A DNA stretch of 64,000 nucleotides from Psychrobacter sp. P11G3 (GTDB lineage: Bacteria; Pseudomonadota; Gammaproteobacteria; Pseudomonadales; Moraxellaceae). Positions 39,121 through 47,614 of this stretch are shown here, in pieces. The notes below the pieces were generated by a model. It was given only the letters and a program-made list of their open reading frames with translations. It did not search any database and was not told the origin of the DNA. How positions within the stretch are numbered: position 1 is the stretch's first letter; the number at the start of each line of letters is the position of its first letter. The stretch is taken from NCBI RefSeq assembly GCF_001435845.1, contig NZ_CM003596.1:496001-560000 (forward strand). The letters are read 5' to 3'. Made by a program: the position numbers and the translations under genes.

Positions 39121-39933
39121 ATGAACGTGATTGCAAGTTACCAGTATGAGACCTTACAAGTTAGTATTACAGACAACATACTGACGGTTACCTTAAATCG
39201 TCCACATAAAAAAAATGCCATGAGCTTTCAGGTAATCAATGAGCTGATTAAGCTGGCAGGTCGTATTAGCAAAGACAGAACCATACGCGCGGTCATTCTA
39301 AATGGGGCAGAGGCGACGTTTTGTGCAGGTATTGATTTAGGAGACTTAAATCATCCAAAAAACACAGCATTTGCGCTTTGGGAGCTGATTAAGCCATGGC
39401 AAAGTGCGTTCCAACGAGTATGCTTGGTATGGCGTGATCTACCAGTACCTGTCATAGCGGTGTTAGAAGGATACTGTATCGGCGCTGGGTTACAGTTGGC
39501 GTTGGCTTGTGACGTACGTATCAGCCATCCTGATTGTCAATTATCTATTATGGAAGCTAAGTGGGGTTTAGTGCCAGACATGGGACTGACCCAATCAGCA
39601 TTTGGGGTCCTACGAGAAGACACTCTAAAAGAGCTCGCCATGAGCGCTCGTATCATCGATGCTAATGAAGGCAAAGAGTTAGGCTTGATTAGTCACTGTA
39701 ATGAAGCGCCTCTTGAACAGGCACAAAAACTTGCTGCCGAGTTTGCAGAGCGCTCTCCTGATGCGGTGCTAGCAAGCAAACGCGTGATAAATGCGATGTA
39801 TGATCAACCTGCTAAGACTTTATATAAAGAAAAAGCATGGCAGCTTAAAATGATGCTTGGTCGTAATCGTAAGCTTGCCCTCAGAAAAGCAAAGCAGGCC
39901 AGCACCTTATTTGGTAGACGTCAATTCCGCTAA
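39121..39933 (+). CDS. Crotonase / enoyl-CoA hydratase family protein
   Basis: A 271-residue crotonase-fold enzyme acting on a CoA thioester. The oxyanion-hole segment is ATFCAGIDLGDL (about 65-76), and the second is EGYCIGAGLQLALACD. Of the two Glu of classical hydratases, the one in the GAGLQLA segment is Gln (125), while MEAKWGLVPDMG keeps Glu 145 and has Asp 153. This pattern fits a broad bacterial subfamily of unclear reaction (hydratase or isomerase), so I do not assign a pathway. ATG 39121 is preferred over an upstream TTG because AAGGG lies five bases before it. No neighbouring fatty-acid genes. Confidence 0.85.
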   Translation: MNVIASYQYETLQVSITDNILTVTLNRPHKKNAMSFQVINELIKLAGRISKDRTIRAVILNGAEATFCAGIDLGDLNHPKNTAFALWELIKPWQSAFQRVCLVWRDLPVPVIAVLEGYCIGAGLQLALACDVRISHPDCQLSIMEAKWGLVPDMGLTQSAFGVLREDTLKELAMSARIIDANEGKELGLISHCNEAPLEQAQKLAAEFAERSPDAVLASKRVINAMYDQPAKTLYKEKAWQLKMMLGRNRKLALRKAKQASTLFGRRQFR

Positions 39934-40288
39934 AATTTTGCTACCAGTAAATTTTCTAGTGTTATTTTCTTTTGATTCACTCTAATAGAAAAGGTTGCTA
40001 CTTAAGAATGCCAGACATATTTTGATAATTTCTTTCGACGAGTTTTAATTGTTAACGGTTGTTTCGCCATTGTCTTATAGCCATTGAAATGCAAGCAGAT
40101 AGCACGATATAGCATTGTCTGCTTGCACCAATGTGGGTAAAGATGCACTATTGTCGTTAAAGATGTTCATTTTGATTACTGGATAAGCCAGTAAAATAAC
40201 GAAAGCCTACCTAGCAATACGTGCAAGCAATTAAACGTCGAAAAATAAAATATTAAAAATAATAGCCACTATATAAAACGGTCTAAAT
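39934..40288. other. 355-bp intergenic with one long hairpin
   Basis: No gene seen. GCAAGCAGA at 40091-40099 pairs perfectly with TCTGCTTGC at 40118-40126, and CATT / AATG outside it can extend the stem (40082-40132). No T run follows, so it is not a standard intrinsic terminator. A TTGATT/TAAAAT pair near 40172-40197 has too short a spacer (14) to call a promoter for the exporter gene. Confidence 0.5.
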
Positions 40289-41548
40289 ATGTCTGCTTCA
40301 AAACCCTCCCTTCCAAACAAACCTATCGCTTCTGAGCGAGTGCGCTCTGCTGATTTGCCTGTTGCATGGATTATGATGCTTGGGCTGATGGTTGCAGTAG
40401 GACCATTATCGATTGATATGTATCTGCCAGCACTGCCATCGATGGCAGATGATTTCGGTGTTTCAACGGCCTTTATGGCCAACTCCGTTCCTGCATACTT
40501 TTTAGGCTTGGTATTTGGACAGCTATTTTACGGACCTTTTAGTGATCGTGTCGGCCGTGTCAAACCCTTATATATAGGTATGACGCTATATGTCATCGCT
40601 TCTATTCTTTGTGCGACTACTGACAATGAGTACGTGCTTTTTGCAGGCCGTACTTTACAAGCATTGGGCGCGTGCGTCGGTGCAGTAGTTACTCGTGCCG
40701 CAATTCGAGATCGCCTCACTGCCAAACAAACGGCGAAAGCTTTTTCCATCATGATTTTAGTGATGGGCTTAGCACCCATATTGGCACCATCGCTTGGCGC
40801 GCTATTCTTACAGTTTTTTGATTGGCACTCTATCTTTTGGTTCTTAGCTGCATTTGGCGCTCTAAACTTGCTACTTACCAAGTTTTTCTTTTTTGAAACT
40901 TTGACCGAAGAAAATCGTAACGTACGCCCTGCAAGAGAAGTGCTCAGTCAATATTGGGATTTATTAAAAGACCCGACCTTTAACTATCCAGCAATTGGTG
41001 GTGGATTGTTAATGGGAGCAATGTTTGTCTATATCAGCTCGGCTTCAGAGCTAATTATGGATACTTATGGCGTCTCAGCGACACATTTCGCTTGGTTGTT
41101 CGGAATGAATGCGGCGGGTTTTGTAGGTTTGACTCAGTTAAACCAATGGCTTACCAATCGCTTTCGAATACTAAGTATTTTGCGATTTGGGGCGATGATG
41201 CAGGTTGTCTCTGCGGGTGTGCTATTTGTGATTGGCTTGCTTTTAGGGACGGATGCTTGGCTACCACTGGTGCTGGCTTGTATTTTCTTTTGTATCGCAG
41301 GACTGGGTCTGACCCAGCCCAATGCTTCTGCAATTGCGCTCGCTTTTCAGAAACGCCGTGCTGGTATGGCAAGTGCACTACAAGGCTCGCTAATGTTTTC
41401 CGTCGGTATCTTCGGCGGCTTGTTATTGAACTTATTTCCAGTCAATCCAGTCCTCAAGGTCGGTATTGCTCTGTTCTCACTAATGAGTTTCGGTTCTTTC
41501 TTGATTTGGAAGATAGACCGTAATCTCAATTTGGACGACGCAGAGTAA
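40289..41548 (+). CDS. Bcr/CflA-family multidrug efflux MFS transporter
   Basis: A 419-residue, 12-helix major facilitator exporter driven by proton motive force. TM1 contains the Bcr/CflA start MLGLMVAVGPLSIDMYLPALPSMADDFGVS. Motif A is YGPFSDRVGRVKPL between TM2 and TM3. Motif C-like glycines and MGLAPILAPSLGALF lie in TM5, as in drug/H+ antiporters of the DHA1 type. Substrate cannot be read from sequence (bicyclomycin, sulfonamides and chloramphenicol are known for relatives). No strong ribosome binding site precedes the ATG. A very good terminator follows. It is a single-gene unit. Confidence 0.9.
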   Translation: MSASKPSLPNKPIASERVRSADLPVAWIMMLGLMVAVGPLSIDMYLPALPSMADDFGVSTAFMANSVPAYFLGLVFGQLFYGPFSDRVGRVKPLYIGMTLYVIASILCATTDNEYVLFAGRTLQALGACVGAVVTRAAIRDRLTAKQTAKAFSIMILVMGLAPILAPSLGALFLQFFDWHSIFWFLAAFGALNLLLTKFFFFETLTEENRNVRPAREVLSQYWDLLKDPTFNYPAIGGGLLMGAMFVYISSASELIMDTYGVSATHFAWLFGMNAAGFVGLTQLNQWLTNRFRILSILRFGAMMQVVSAGVLFVIGLLLGTDAWLPLVLACIFFCIAGLGLTQPNASAIALAFQKRRAGMASALQGSLMFSVGIFGGLLLNLFPVNPVLKVGIALFSLMSFGSFLIWKIDRNLNLDDAE

Positions 41549-41580
41549 AAGTGTCTCTATTTTAAGTTAACTGTATTTTA

Positions 41581-41622
41581 AAAAAAGCACTTATACGTTC
41601 ACAGCGTATAAGTGCTTTTTTG
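41581..41622 (+). terminator. Intrinsic terminator after the MFS exporter
   Basis: A 12-bp perfect stem, AGCACTTATACG / CGTATAAGTGCT, loop TTCACAG, with A tract before and T tract after. The following 285 bp to the lipoprotein gene are AT-rich and hold no recognised gene. Confidence 0.94.
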
Positions 41623-41907
41623 TGCGCTCTATTTATTTTTATTCAAAGCCAAATTAAATTTTATAGGCGTTTTATATGATGGAATTTATTGATTATGAAC
41701 GAGTATATGTTATTTACGATTATATGCAGCCTTTGCTATATAGGGTTTACCTTAAATAATGACCAAACATAATTATTGCAATCATGAAATTAGGCAAGTA
41801 CTATCTAACGTAACTTTCTGTAAGTTAATATGTATAGACATTGCTTAACCTTGCTAGAATGTCAATTAATTAAAATGTAAAACAACGTTAGGTTTCAAGG
41901 ATAGATT

Positions 41908-42777
41908 ATGAAGCAGTTATATCGAGCGTTACCGATTTTATTGAGTGTGGGCCTATTTGGCTGTGGTAATTCTGCTACTCAAGAAAATGCAAGCGCCCCA
42001 GTAAAGGAAAATACAGATAGCTTTGTGAGTAAGCTACCTGATACAGCGCCAACATTGAAAGTTGCCATGACTGGTGATTTGCCGCCTTTTTCGTTCCAAG
42101 ATGACTATGGCAATATGCAGGGCACTGATGTTGATTCAATTCGTGCTATTGGTGAAGAGCAGGGGTTCAAAGTCGAGTTTTATAAGGAAACTTGGCAAGA
42201 CATGTTCGATAGCGTCGAAACAGGAAAGCGTGATCTAGCGATTTCTGGTATTTCTTACAAAGACGATCGGGCAGTGAGATATGGTCTATCAACACCATAC
42301 TTTTTCAACCCAGCTACTATCATGTATTTGGAAGGTAAGTTCGATATAAAAGGCTTAAACGATATAAAAGGTCTAAAAGCAGGTACGTTAGAAGGCTCTA
42401 AAGAAGAAGACACACTAAAAGAGATGGGTAGTTCAGTGGAGCTAATTTCGAGACCTACAGCATTTTTGGCGTATCAGGATTTGGTTCAAGGTAATACGGA
42501 TGTCTTCTTGTACGATATGCCAGTCTTGCAATATATCGTCAAAGGCTATCCTGAGCATAAAGTGAAAATTGTACCCTATGAAGCTGCAGATGCACCTTCA
42601 GCCCAACAAGTGGTGCTCATGGCAAAAGAAAATACTCAGCTTATCAAAACGGTTAATGAAGGTATTGCCAAACTAAAAGAAAAAGGGACATTTAAAGAAA
42701 TTGAGGCGCGCTGGTTGGGTGAAGCTGACCCTGCTGAAGAAAGTGATTCTGACACCAATACTAAGCAATTGAACTAA
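41908..42777 (+). CDS. Solute-binding lipoprotein, amino-acid type (SBP family 3), linked to a sensor kinase
   Basis: A periplasmic binding protein anchored by a lipid: signal peptide with lipobox LFGC (Cys 19), a polar linker, then the family 3 binding fold starting LKVAMTGDLPPFSFQDDYGNMQGTDVDSI, with RDLAISGISYKDDRAVRYGLSTPYF and the KAGTLEGSKEEDTLKEMG hinge region. The 289-residue length is normal. There is no ABC permease or ATPase gene nearby. Instead a membrane-bound CheA-like kinase starts 12 bp downstream, so this protein more likely senses than imports. AAGGA lies six bases before the ATG. Ligand unknown; an amino acid or similar is a family-based guess. Confidence 0.87.
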   Translation: MKQLYRALPILLSVGLFGCGNSATQENASAPVKENTDSFVSKLPDTAPTLKVAMTGDLPPFSFQDDYGNMQGTDVDSIRAIGEEQGFKVEFYKETWQDMFDSVETGKRDLAISGISYKDDRAVRYGLSTPYFFNPATIMYLEGKFDIKGLNDIKGLKAGTLEGSKEEDTLKEMGSSVELISRPTAFLAYQDLVQGNTDVFLYDMPVLQYIVKGYPEHKVKIVPYEAADAPSAQQVVLMAKENTQLIKTVNEGIAKLKEKGTFKEIEARWLGEADPAEESDSDTNTKQLN

Positions 42778-42789
42778 GGAATTCTGAAG

Positions 42790-44970
42790 ATGGCAACCGT
42801 ACCTAATGTCGACAATAAGCGCTATCAAGGTCTGATTATTTCAATTGCACTATTTTTATCTCTAATCGGTGCTTTGCTTGCGTTCACGTTTTATACCTCA
42901 AATTTATTAGAACGAAACACAGCTTTAATTGACCAAACTAACCAAGTTGCAAACAGTGCACAGGCAGTAATTAAAGATCTTTTCGATTTAGACAGTAGTT
43001 ATGGTGAGGATACTAACTCTCCGCACATACAACGAGTGCTAAGCCGTTTAGAACAAAATACTGCGCTAATCACCAGCTCGATTGCTGCTATTGAGCAAGG
43101 CAGTACAATTACAGATGCAGAAGGTAATAGCTATGACTTGCCAAAAATTGATAGTCAAGCACAAACCAATATTGCTGCGGCCAATGAGCAATGGGAAGCG
43201 CTAGAGCCTAAGATTCAAACATATCTAAAAGATGCTGATAATATCATGGTACCTTCTGCTGATGAATTGACGCAGGCCGTTGAACAGGCGAAGACATCAA
43301 GTTTGTTTATTAACGATTCTTTGGATAATTTGACAAAAGACGTGTTCGATAGTGCACAACGTCAAGCAACTACCATTCGTCTTATTCAGGTACTTGGTGT
43401 TGCCGCTATCTTTACCTACTTCCTAATCTTCGTATTCTTCTTTGTACGTCGTCTACGTGAGACGGATGCTGAAGCACTTGCCGCTCGCCAAGAAACGCAA
43501 GAGATTATGGAAACGGTAAATACAGGTCTTTTCCTACTTGATAAAGACTTGAATATTGGTCAACAGCATTCTCGAGCGCTGAATAATATCATTGGCTCTG
43601 ATCGCTTGGCAGGGGAAAACTTTACCAATGTCTTACGTGGTCGTATCTCTGATAAAGACCTTAAGACCACCCAGCAGTTTATTGAGCAGCTCTATAACCC
43701 TCGCGTTAAAGAAAAACTGGTAGATTCACTTAACCCATTAAATAAAGTCATGCTGCATAATTTGTCTGAAGACAAAAATCTTGATAACCGCTTCTTAGAT
43801 TTTAAATTCTCACGTGTTTATGACAATAAAGACATTGCCCGTATCTTGGTCAACGTGAACGATGTATCAGATGCAGTCTACTTAGAACAGCGCCTAGAAA
43901 AAGAGCGTTCACAAAACGATATGCAGATTGAGATGTTAACGACTATCTTGAATGTGAATCCAAAGATTATTAATGAGTTTATTGGTAATACACAAGCGCA
44001 TATCGAGAAAATGAATAATATCTTGAAAAATCCTGGTAGCTCACAATACGAGCTTGAAGGCAAATTGAAAGCTATTTATCGTGAAATGCATAGCTTAAAA
44101 GGTGAAGCATCAGCACTAAAACTACATAGCTTTACAAAGATTGCTTCTGATGCTGAAGACAAGTTACATGCATTACAAAACCAAGGTCAGTTGTCTGGTA
44201 ATGACTTCTTGCCATTGGCAGTACATTTGGATGATTTGCTTAGCTTATCGAACACGATTGCGACGTTGGGTGAGCGTATCAACCGCTCAGCACCGTCAGC
44301 AGCTAAGGCGTCAACCGTACAAGCACCAGTCGCTACTCAAAATCCAGTAGCAGATCATGCAGCTAGCAATGCTGACTTCGATGGTGGGCTAGATATCGAC
44401 TTAGACAATGAAGCAGATGACGATTTATTGTCTTTTTACAATGAATTTACAAAAGAGATTGCTGCAAGACAGGGCAAGCAAGTACAGCTAAAAAGTACGA
44501 CGCTGACCCAAACGAGCATTCCGGCGCATCTTGCAAAGCCAATCAAAGAAATCAGTATTCAGTTGCTGCGTAATGCGGTAGTACATGGTATCGAGTCGCC
44601 AAGTGTGCGTCACACTGCTGGCAAAACTGACATTGGGACCATTGATTTGGAAGTGCAGGACAACGGTTCAAACTTTATGTTGGTTGTGCAAGACGACGGA
44701 CAAGGCATCAACTACGACAGCATCCGTAATAAGCTGATTAAAGAAGGTCGTTTCGGTACGGAAGAGGCAAATCAGCTTAGTAAAGGCGACTTGCTCAAAC
44801 AGCTGTTCTCTTCTGGATTCTCTACCAAAGAGCACGCAGATGAAGATGGTGGTCGCGGTGTTGGACTTGATATCATCAAAGCAAAAGTAAAAGAGTATGA
44901 TGGCAAGCTTAACGTAAATAGCGAGCTGGGTCAGATGACACGGTTTGTCATTACTTTACCTAAAGCTTAA
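42790..44970 (+). CDS. Membrane-bound CheA-like histidine kinase (Hpt + HATPase)
   Basis: A 726-residue kinase. TM1 is about residues 15-36, an all-helical periplasmic domain spans about 37-199, and TM2 is about 200-220 (VLGVAAIFTYFLIFVFFFV). A PAS-like segment (TGLFLLDKDLNIGQQHS, about 245) and helical regions follow. An Hpt domain has its His in EMHSLKGEASAL (about 434). The C-terminal ATPase has N box LLRNAVVHGIESPSVR (about 591), DDGQGINYDSI and GGRGVGLDII, the CheA style. No P2, no dimerisation P3 of normal form and no CheW-like P5 are seen. It lacks a HisKA box, so the Hpt His is probably the phosphorylation site. It sits between the binding lipoprotein and a CheY-like regulator. Confidence 0.87.
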   Translation: MATVPNVDNKRYQGLIISIALFLSLIGALLAFTFYTSNLLERNTALIDQTNQVANSAQAVIKDLFDLDSSYGEDTNSPHIQRVLSRLEQNTALITSSIAAIEQGSTITDAEGNSYDLPKIDSQAQTNIAAANEQWEALEPKIQTYLKDADNIMVPSADELTQAVEQAKTSSLFINDSLDNLTKDVFDSAQRQATTIRLIQVLGVAAIFTYFLIFVFFFVRRLRETDAEALAARQETQEIMETVNTGLFLLDKDLNIGQQHSRALNNIIGSDRLAGENFTNVLRGRISDKDLKTTQQFIEQLYNPRVKEKLVDSLNPLNKVMLHNLSEDKNLDNRFLDFKFSRVYDNKDIARILVNVNDVSDAVYLEQRLEKERSQNDMQIEMLTTILNVNPKIINEFIGNTQAHIEKMNNILKNPGSSQYELEGKLKAIYREMHSLKGEASALKLHSFTKIASDAEDKLHALQNQGQLSGNDFLPLAVHLDDLLSLSNTIATLGERINRSAPSAAKASTVQAPVATQNPVADHAASNADFDGGLDIDLDNEADDDLLSFYNEFTKEIAARQGKQVQLKSTTLTQTSIPAHLAKPIKEISIQLLRNAVVHGIESPSVRHTAGKTDIGTIDLEVQDNGSNFMLVVQDDGQGINYDSIRNKLIKEGRFGTEEANQLSKGDLLKQLFSSGFSTKEHADEDGGRGVGLDIIKAKVKEYDGKLNVNSELGQMTRFVITLPKA

Positions 44971-45031
44971 TCAAAATAGTAATTATATTGTCAGGGACGA
45001 CAAGCACTTCATTAAAGGTAGTAGATAAGTT

Positions 45032-45394
45032 ATGCATAAGTTAATGATTGTTGATGATTCAAATATTATTAGAAACCGTATTCAGCGCGCATACGATTCA
45101 GGAAAGTTCATGTTGGTTGCGACAGCGACCAGCGGTGTTCAAGCCATCGAAAAGTTCAATGTCCATCGTCCTGATGTGATCACCATGGACCTAACCATGC
45201 CACAAATGGATGGGCTAGAATGTATTGAAAAAATCATCGCGATTGATCCTGAAGTACGCATTTTAGTGGTATCAGCGTTATCTGACAAAGCCACAGGTAT
45301 TGAAGCACTGTCGTTAGGTGCCAGCGGCTTTTTGTGCAAGCCTTTTTCGGAAGAGGAGCTTGTAGAGTCTTTGTATGAGCTGATGCAAGACTAA
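45032..45394 (+). CDS. CheY-like single-domain response regulator
   Basis: A 120-residue stand-alone receiver. The acidic pair is Asp 8/Asp 9 (IVDDSN), the phospho-Asp is Asp 53 (TMDLTMPQMDG), the switch Ser is in VVSAL (81), and the Lys is in LCKPF (103). There is no output domain, so the protein must act by binding another protein, as CheY does, or be an intermediate in a relay. It starts about 60 bp after the CheA-like kinase and is the obvious phosphoryl acceptor from the kinase's Hpt. Two CheX-like proteins follow. Confidence 0.93.
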   Translation: MHKLMIVDDSNIIRNRIQRAYDSGKFMLVATATSGVQAIEKFNVHRPDVITMDLTMPQMDGLECIEKIIAIDPEVRILVVSALSDKATGIEALSLGASGFLCKPFSEEELVESLYELMQD

Positions 45395-45424
45395 TACCAT
45401 TCATCGACCAAAGCAGATGTCATT

Positions 45425-45874
45425 ATGAAAGAGCAAAAGCTACAGATTTTTTTAAGTATTATTAGTAATTATTTTGACCAGTTTGGTGGAGAAGAGCTTA
45501 TTGCCGACACTCCTTACTTACTAGAAAACAAACAGCCAAAAGTCCACGATTATACGGGCGTGATTGGTATATCTGGTGGCCAAAAAGGCGTGGTGTATTT
45601 TTCGGCGACGCGTGACTTGTTGTCTTCAATCTTAGACAGCATGGGCGAAACCGATAAAAGCGAAGAGAACTATGTAGATCTGGCTGGGGAAGTGGCCAAT
45701 ACAATCGCAGGCAATGCACGTAAAGAGTTTGGCTCAGAGTTTCATATCTCTGTACCATTTGTGTTCAAAGGTGCGCCGCAAAGTATTGTATTGCCGAACG
45801 ATGAGCGTTCTTTTATCATCCCCATCACTTGGCATTCTCAAGTAGGCGAGATTGTGGTTTGTTTGCAAGATTAA
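45425..45874 (+). CDS. CheX-like phosphatase-domain protein, copy 1
   Basis: A 149-residue protein of the CheX/CheC-like fold. The diagnostic helix is DLAGEVANTIAGNARKEFG, which keeps the ExxN pair (Glu 89, Asn 92) that in CheX inserts into the CheY active site to drive dephosphorylation. VIGISGGQKGVVYFSA is the preceding beta sheet. The role inferred here is removing phosphate from the CheY-like protein encoded 30 bp upstream. The ribosome binding site is weak. It is clearly paralogous to the next gene, with the same length, beginning and ExxN helix. Confidence 0.85.
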   Translation: MKEQKLQIFLSIISNYFDQFGGEELIADTPYLLENKQPKVHDYTGVIGISGGQKGVVYFSATRDLLSSILDSMGETDKSEENYVDLAGEVANTIAGNARKEFGSEFHISVPFVFKGAPQSIVLPNDERSFIIPITWHSQVGEIVVCLQD

Positions 45875-45909
45875 TGCTGCCACGTAATACAGATGGATAT
45901 TAATATATT

Positions 45910-46359
45910 ATGGTTAAAGTAGAAAAATTGGGTGTGTTTCTAAGCTCGATCAATGCGTTTTTTGCGCAAATCGATGGCTCGGAAGTGTCAATTGATACCC
46001 CTTACTTGAACAACAACAAAAGTGCGATTGGCTTTGATTATAGCGGTGTCATTAAGATATCAGGGCCTTTGGAAGGCTGCGTCTATGTCAGTGCACCAAG
46101 CGTGATGTTGCGAGAAGTCATCAAAGTGATGGGCGAGCCTGACTCTTCAATCACGATGATGAAAGATTTGTTGGGTGAAATGGCCAATACAATCTCAGGT
46201 AACGCTCGGACAGAGTTTGGTTCAGAGTTTATTATCTCGCCGCCGCACATTGTTGAGAGTGCGCCAAGCGTGTCTTATTTACCTAAAGACCGTCAAAGCT
46301 ATATCACACCATTTACGTGGCGTGGTTACAAAGCAGTCATCGGTATTTGCATTGCATAA
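45910..46359 (+). CDS. CheX-like phosphatase-domain protein, copy 2
   Basis: A second 149-residue CheX-like protein, starting 35 bp after the first. Its helix is DLLGEMANTISGNARTEFGSEF, with Glu 90 and Asn 93 conserved, so both copies look catalytically intact. Alignment by eye over SIDTPYL, YSGVIKISG, GCVYVSAPS and the C-terminal FTWRG segments shows homology along the whole length. This is a tandem duplication that has diverged considerably. CheX works as a homodimer in spirochaetes; a heterodimer of these two is possible but is speculation. The unit ends with a terminator about 90 bp downstream. Confidence 0.85.
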   Translation: MVKVEKLGVFLSSINAFFAQIDGSEVSIDTPYLNNNKSAIGFDYSGVIKISGPLEGCVYVSAPSVMLREVIKVMGEPDSSITMMKDLLGEMANTISGNARTEFGSEFIISPPHIVESAPSVSYLPKDRQSYITPFTWRGYKAVIGICIA

Positions 46360-46450
46360 GTTATAGTCAATGCTCTATAAACGAGTGATAATTATAAAAG
46401 AGTGACGGCGGTAACCTTGCTTGAAAAATAGCTATTAAAAAGATAATCAT

Positions 46451-46483
46451 AAAAAAAGCGATGCAATTGTGTCGCTTTTTTTG
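46451..46483 (+). terminator. Intrinsic terminator of the CheA/CheX-type cluster
   Basis: AAAAAAAGCGA / TCGCTTTTTTT around a ten-base loop (TGCAATTGTG). Confidence 0.85.
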
Positions 46484-46822
46484 TTTTATTATCGCCATAG
46501 TTTGTTTTTATCTTATTGATACGCTACGAACAAACTGCTGGAGATTCTGAGGCGTTATGTGATAAAATACAGCGCAGCTATTTTTTATAATTCACTTTAT
46601 AGTTTAGATTCGGGCATTTGCTTCAATCTAGCGATAGCTTCTTTTTTAAACCAACCAATGACACACACATCATGGCAAAAAATTGCTGGGTGTTTGGCGA
46701 CTTGATTAATTTGTGATCTGTTAGTGCTTTACTAATGAAAACTAACTGGTAGCAGATGCGTGTCGCTAAATAGGCTGTTTTTGTGATGTGGAGGCATAAC
46801 CCAACCAATAGGATATATTCTC
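46484..46822. other. Leader region of rpsB, no gene seen
   Basis: About 340 bp with no open frame of note. It must contain the rpsB promoter; TAAAAT at 46563-46568 is -10-like but lacks a good -35. In E. coli, S2 represses its own mRNA through a leader structure. Whether the 5' leader here does the same cannot be told by eye. Confidence 0.4.
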
Positions 46823-47614
46823 ATGGCTACAAAGAATCCAACCAAAATCGAAATGCGCGACTTACTACAAGCAGGCGCTCACTTTGGTCACCAAACACGT
46901 TTTTGGAACCCAAAAATGGGTCCATACATCTTTGGCGCACGTAACAAAATCCATATCATCAACTTAGAGCACACCGTAAAAGCGTTCAACGAAGCGTTGA
47001 CTTACGTAAACGGCCTAGCTGCTAAGAAAAACAAAGTATTATTTGTTGGTACTAAACGCGCTGCAAGCGGTATCGTACGTGAGCAAGCAGCTCGCGCTGG
47101 CATGCCATACGTTGACCATCGCTGGTTAGGTGGTATGTTGACTAACTGGAAAACACTACGCCAGTCAATCAACCGTCTAAAAGAGCTAGAAAAGCAAGCA
47201 GAAGACGGTACTTTCGCTAAGCTAACTAAGCGTGAAGCGCTAGAGCGTACTCGCGATATGGAAAAACTTGAGCGTTCACTAGGTGGTATCAAAGACATGG
47301 GCGGCCTACCTGACGCTATCTTCGTAGTAGACGTAGATCACGAAGCTATCGCTATTAAAGAAGCCAAGAACTTGGGTATCCCAGTTATCGGTATCGTTGA
47401 TACTAACTCTAGCCCAGACAACGTTGACTACATCATCCCAGCTAACGATGATGCTATCCGTGCTGTGACTTTGTACGTAACTTCTATGGCTGATGCTATC
47501 ATCGCTGGTAAAGAATACGCACAAACTCAAGCTGGTGGTAAAGCTGAGCAAGCACCTGCTGCAACTGAAGAAGCGCCAGCTGCAGAAGAAGCTGCTGCAA
47601 CTCCAGCAGAATAA
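46823..47614 (+). CDS. rpsB: 30S ribosomal protein S2
   Basis: S2 joins the small subunit late and is needed for S1 binding. The 263-residue product has the family start [54 protein letters not shown], and the second signature [30 protein letters not shown]. The last 25 residues are an Ala/Glu/Pro-rich tail ([19 protein letters not shown]) beyond the usual end, probably disordered. Codon use is strongly biased, as expected. AGGA is 10 bases before the ATG. tsf follows. Confidence 0.97.
   Translation: MATKNPTKIEMRDLLQAGAHFGHQTRFWNPKMGPYIFGARNKIHIINLEHTVKAFNEALTYVNGLAAKKNKVLFVGTKRAASGIVREQAARAGMPYVDHRWLGGMLTNWKTLRQSINRLKELEKQAEDGTFAKLTKREALERTRDMEKLERSLGGIKDMGGLPDAIFVVDVDHEAIAIKEAKNLGIPVIGIVDTNSSPDNVDYIIPANDDAIRAVTLYVTSMADAIIAGKEYAQTQAGGKAEQAPAATEEAPAAEEAAATPAE

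Noticed and set aside
41092..41523. 143-residue open frame overlapping the MFS exporter
   Set aside because: It lies in another frame wholly inside the exporter gene, whose helices and motifs are clear; a shadow.
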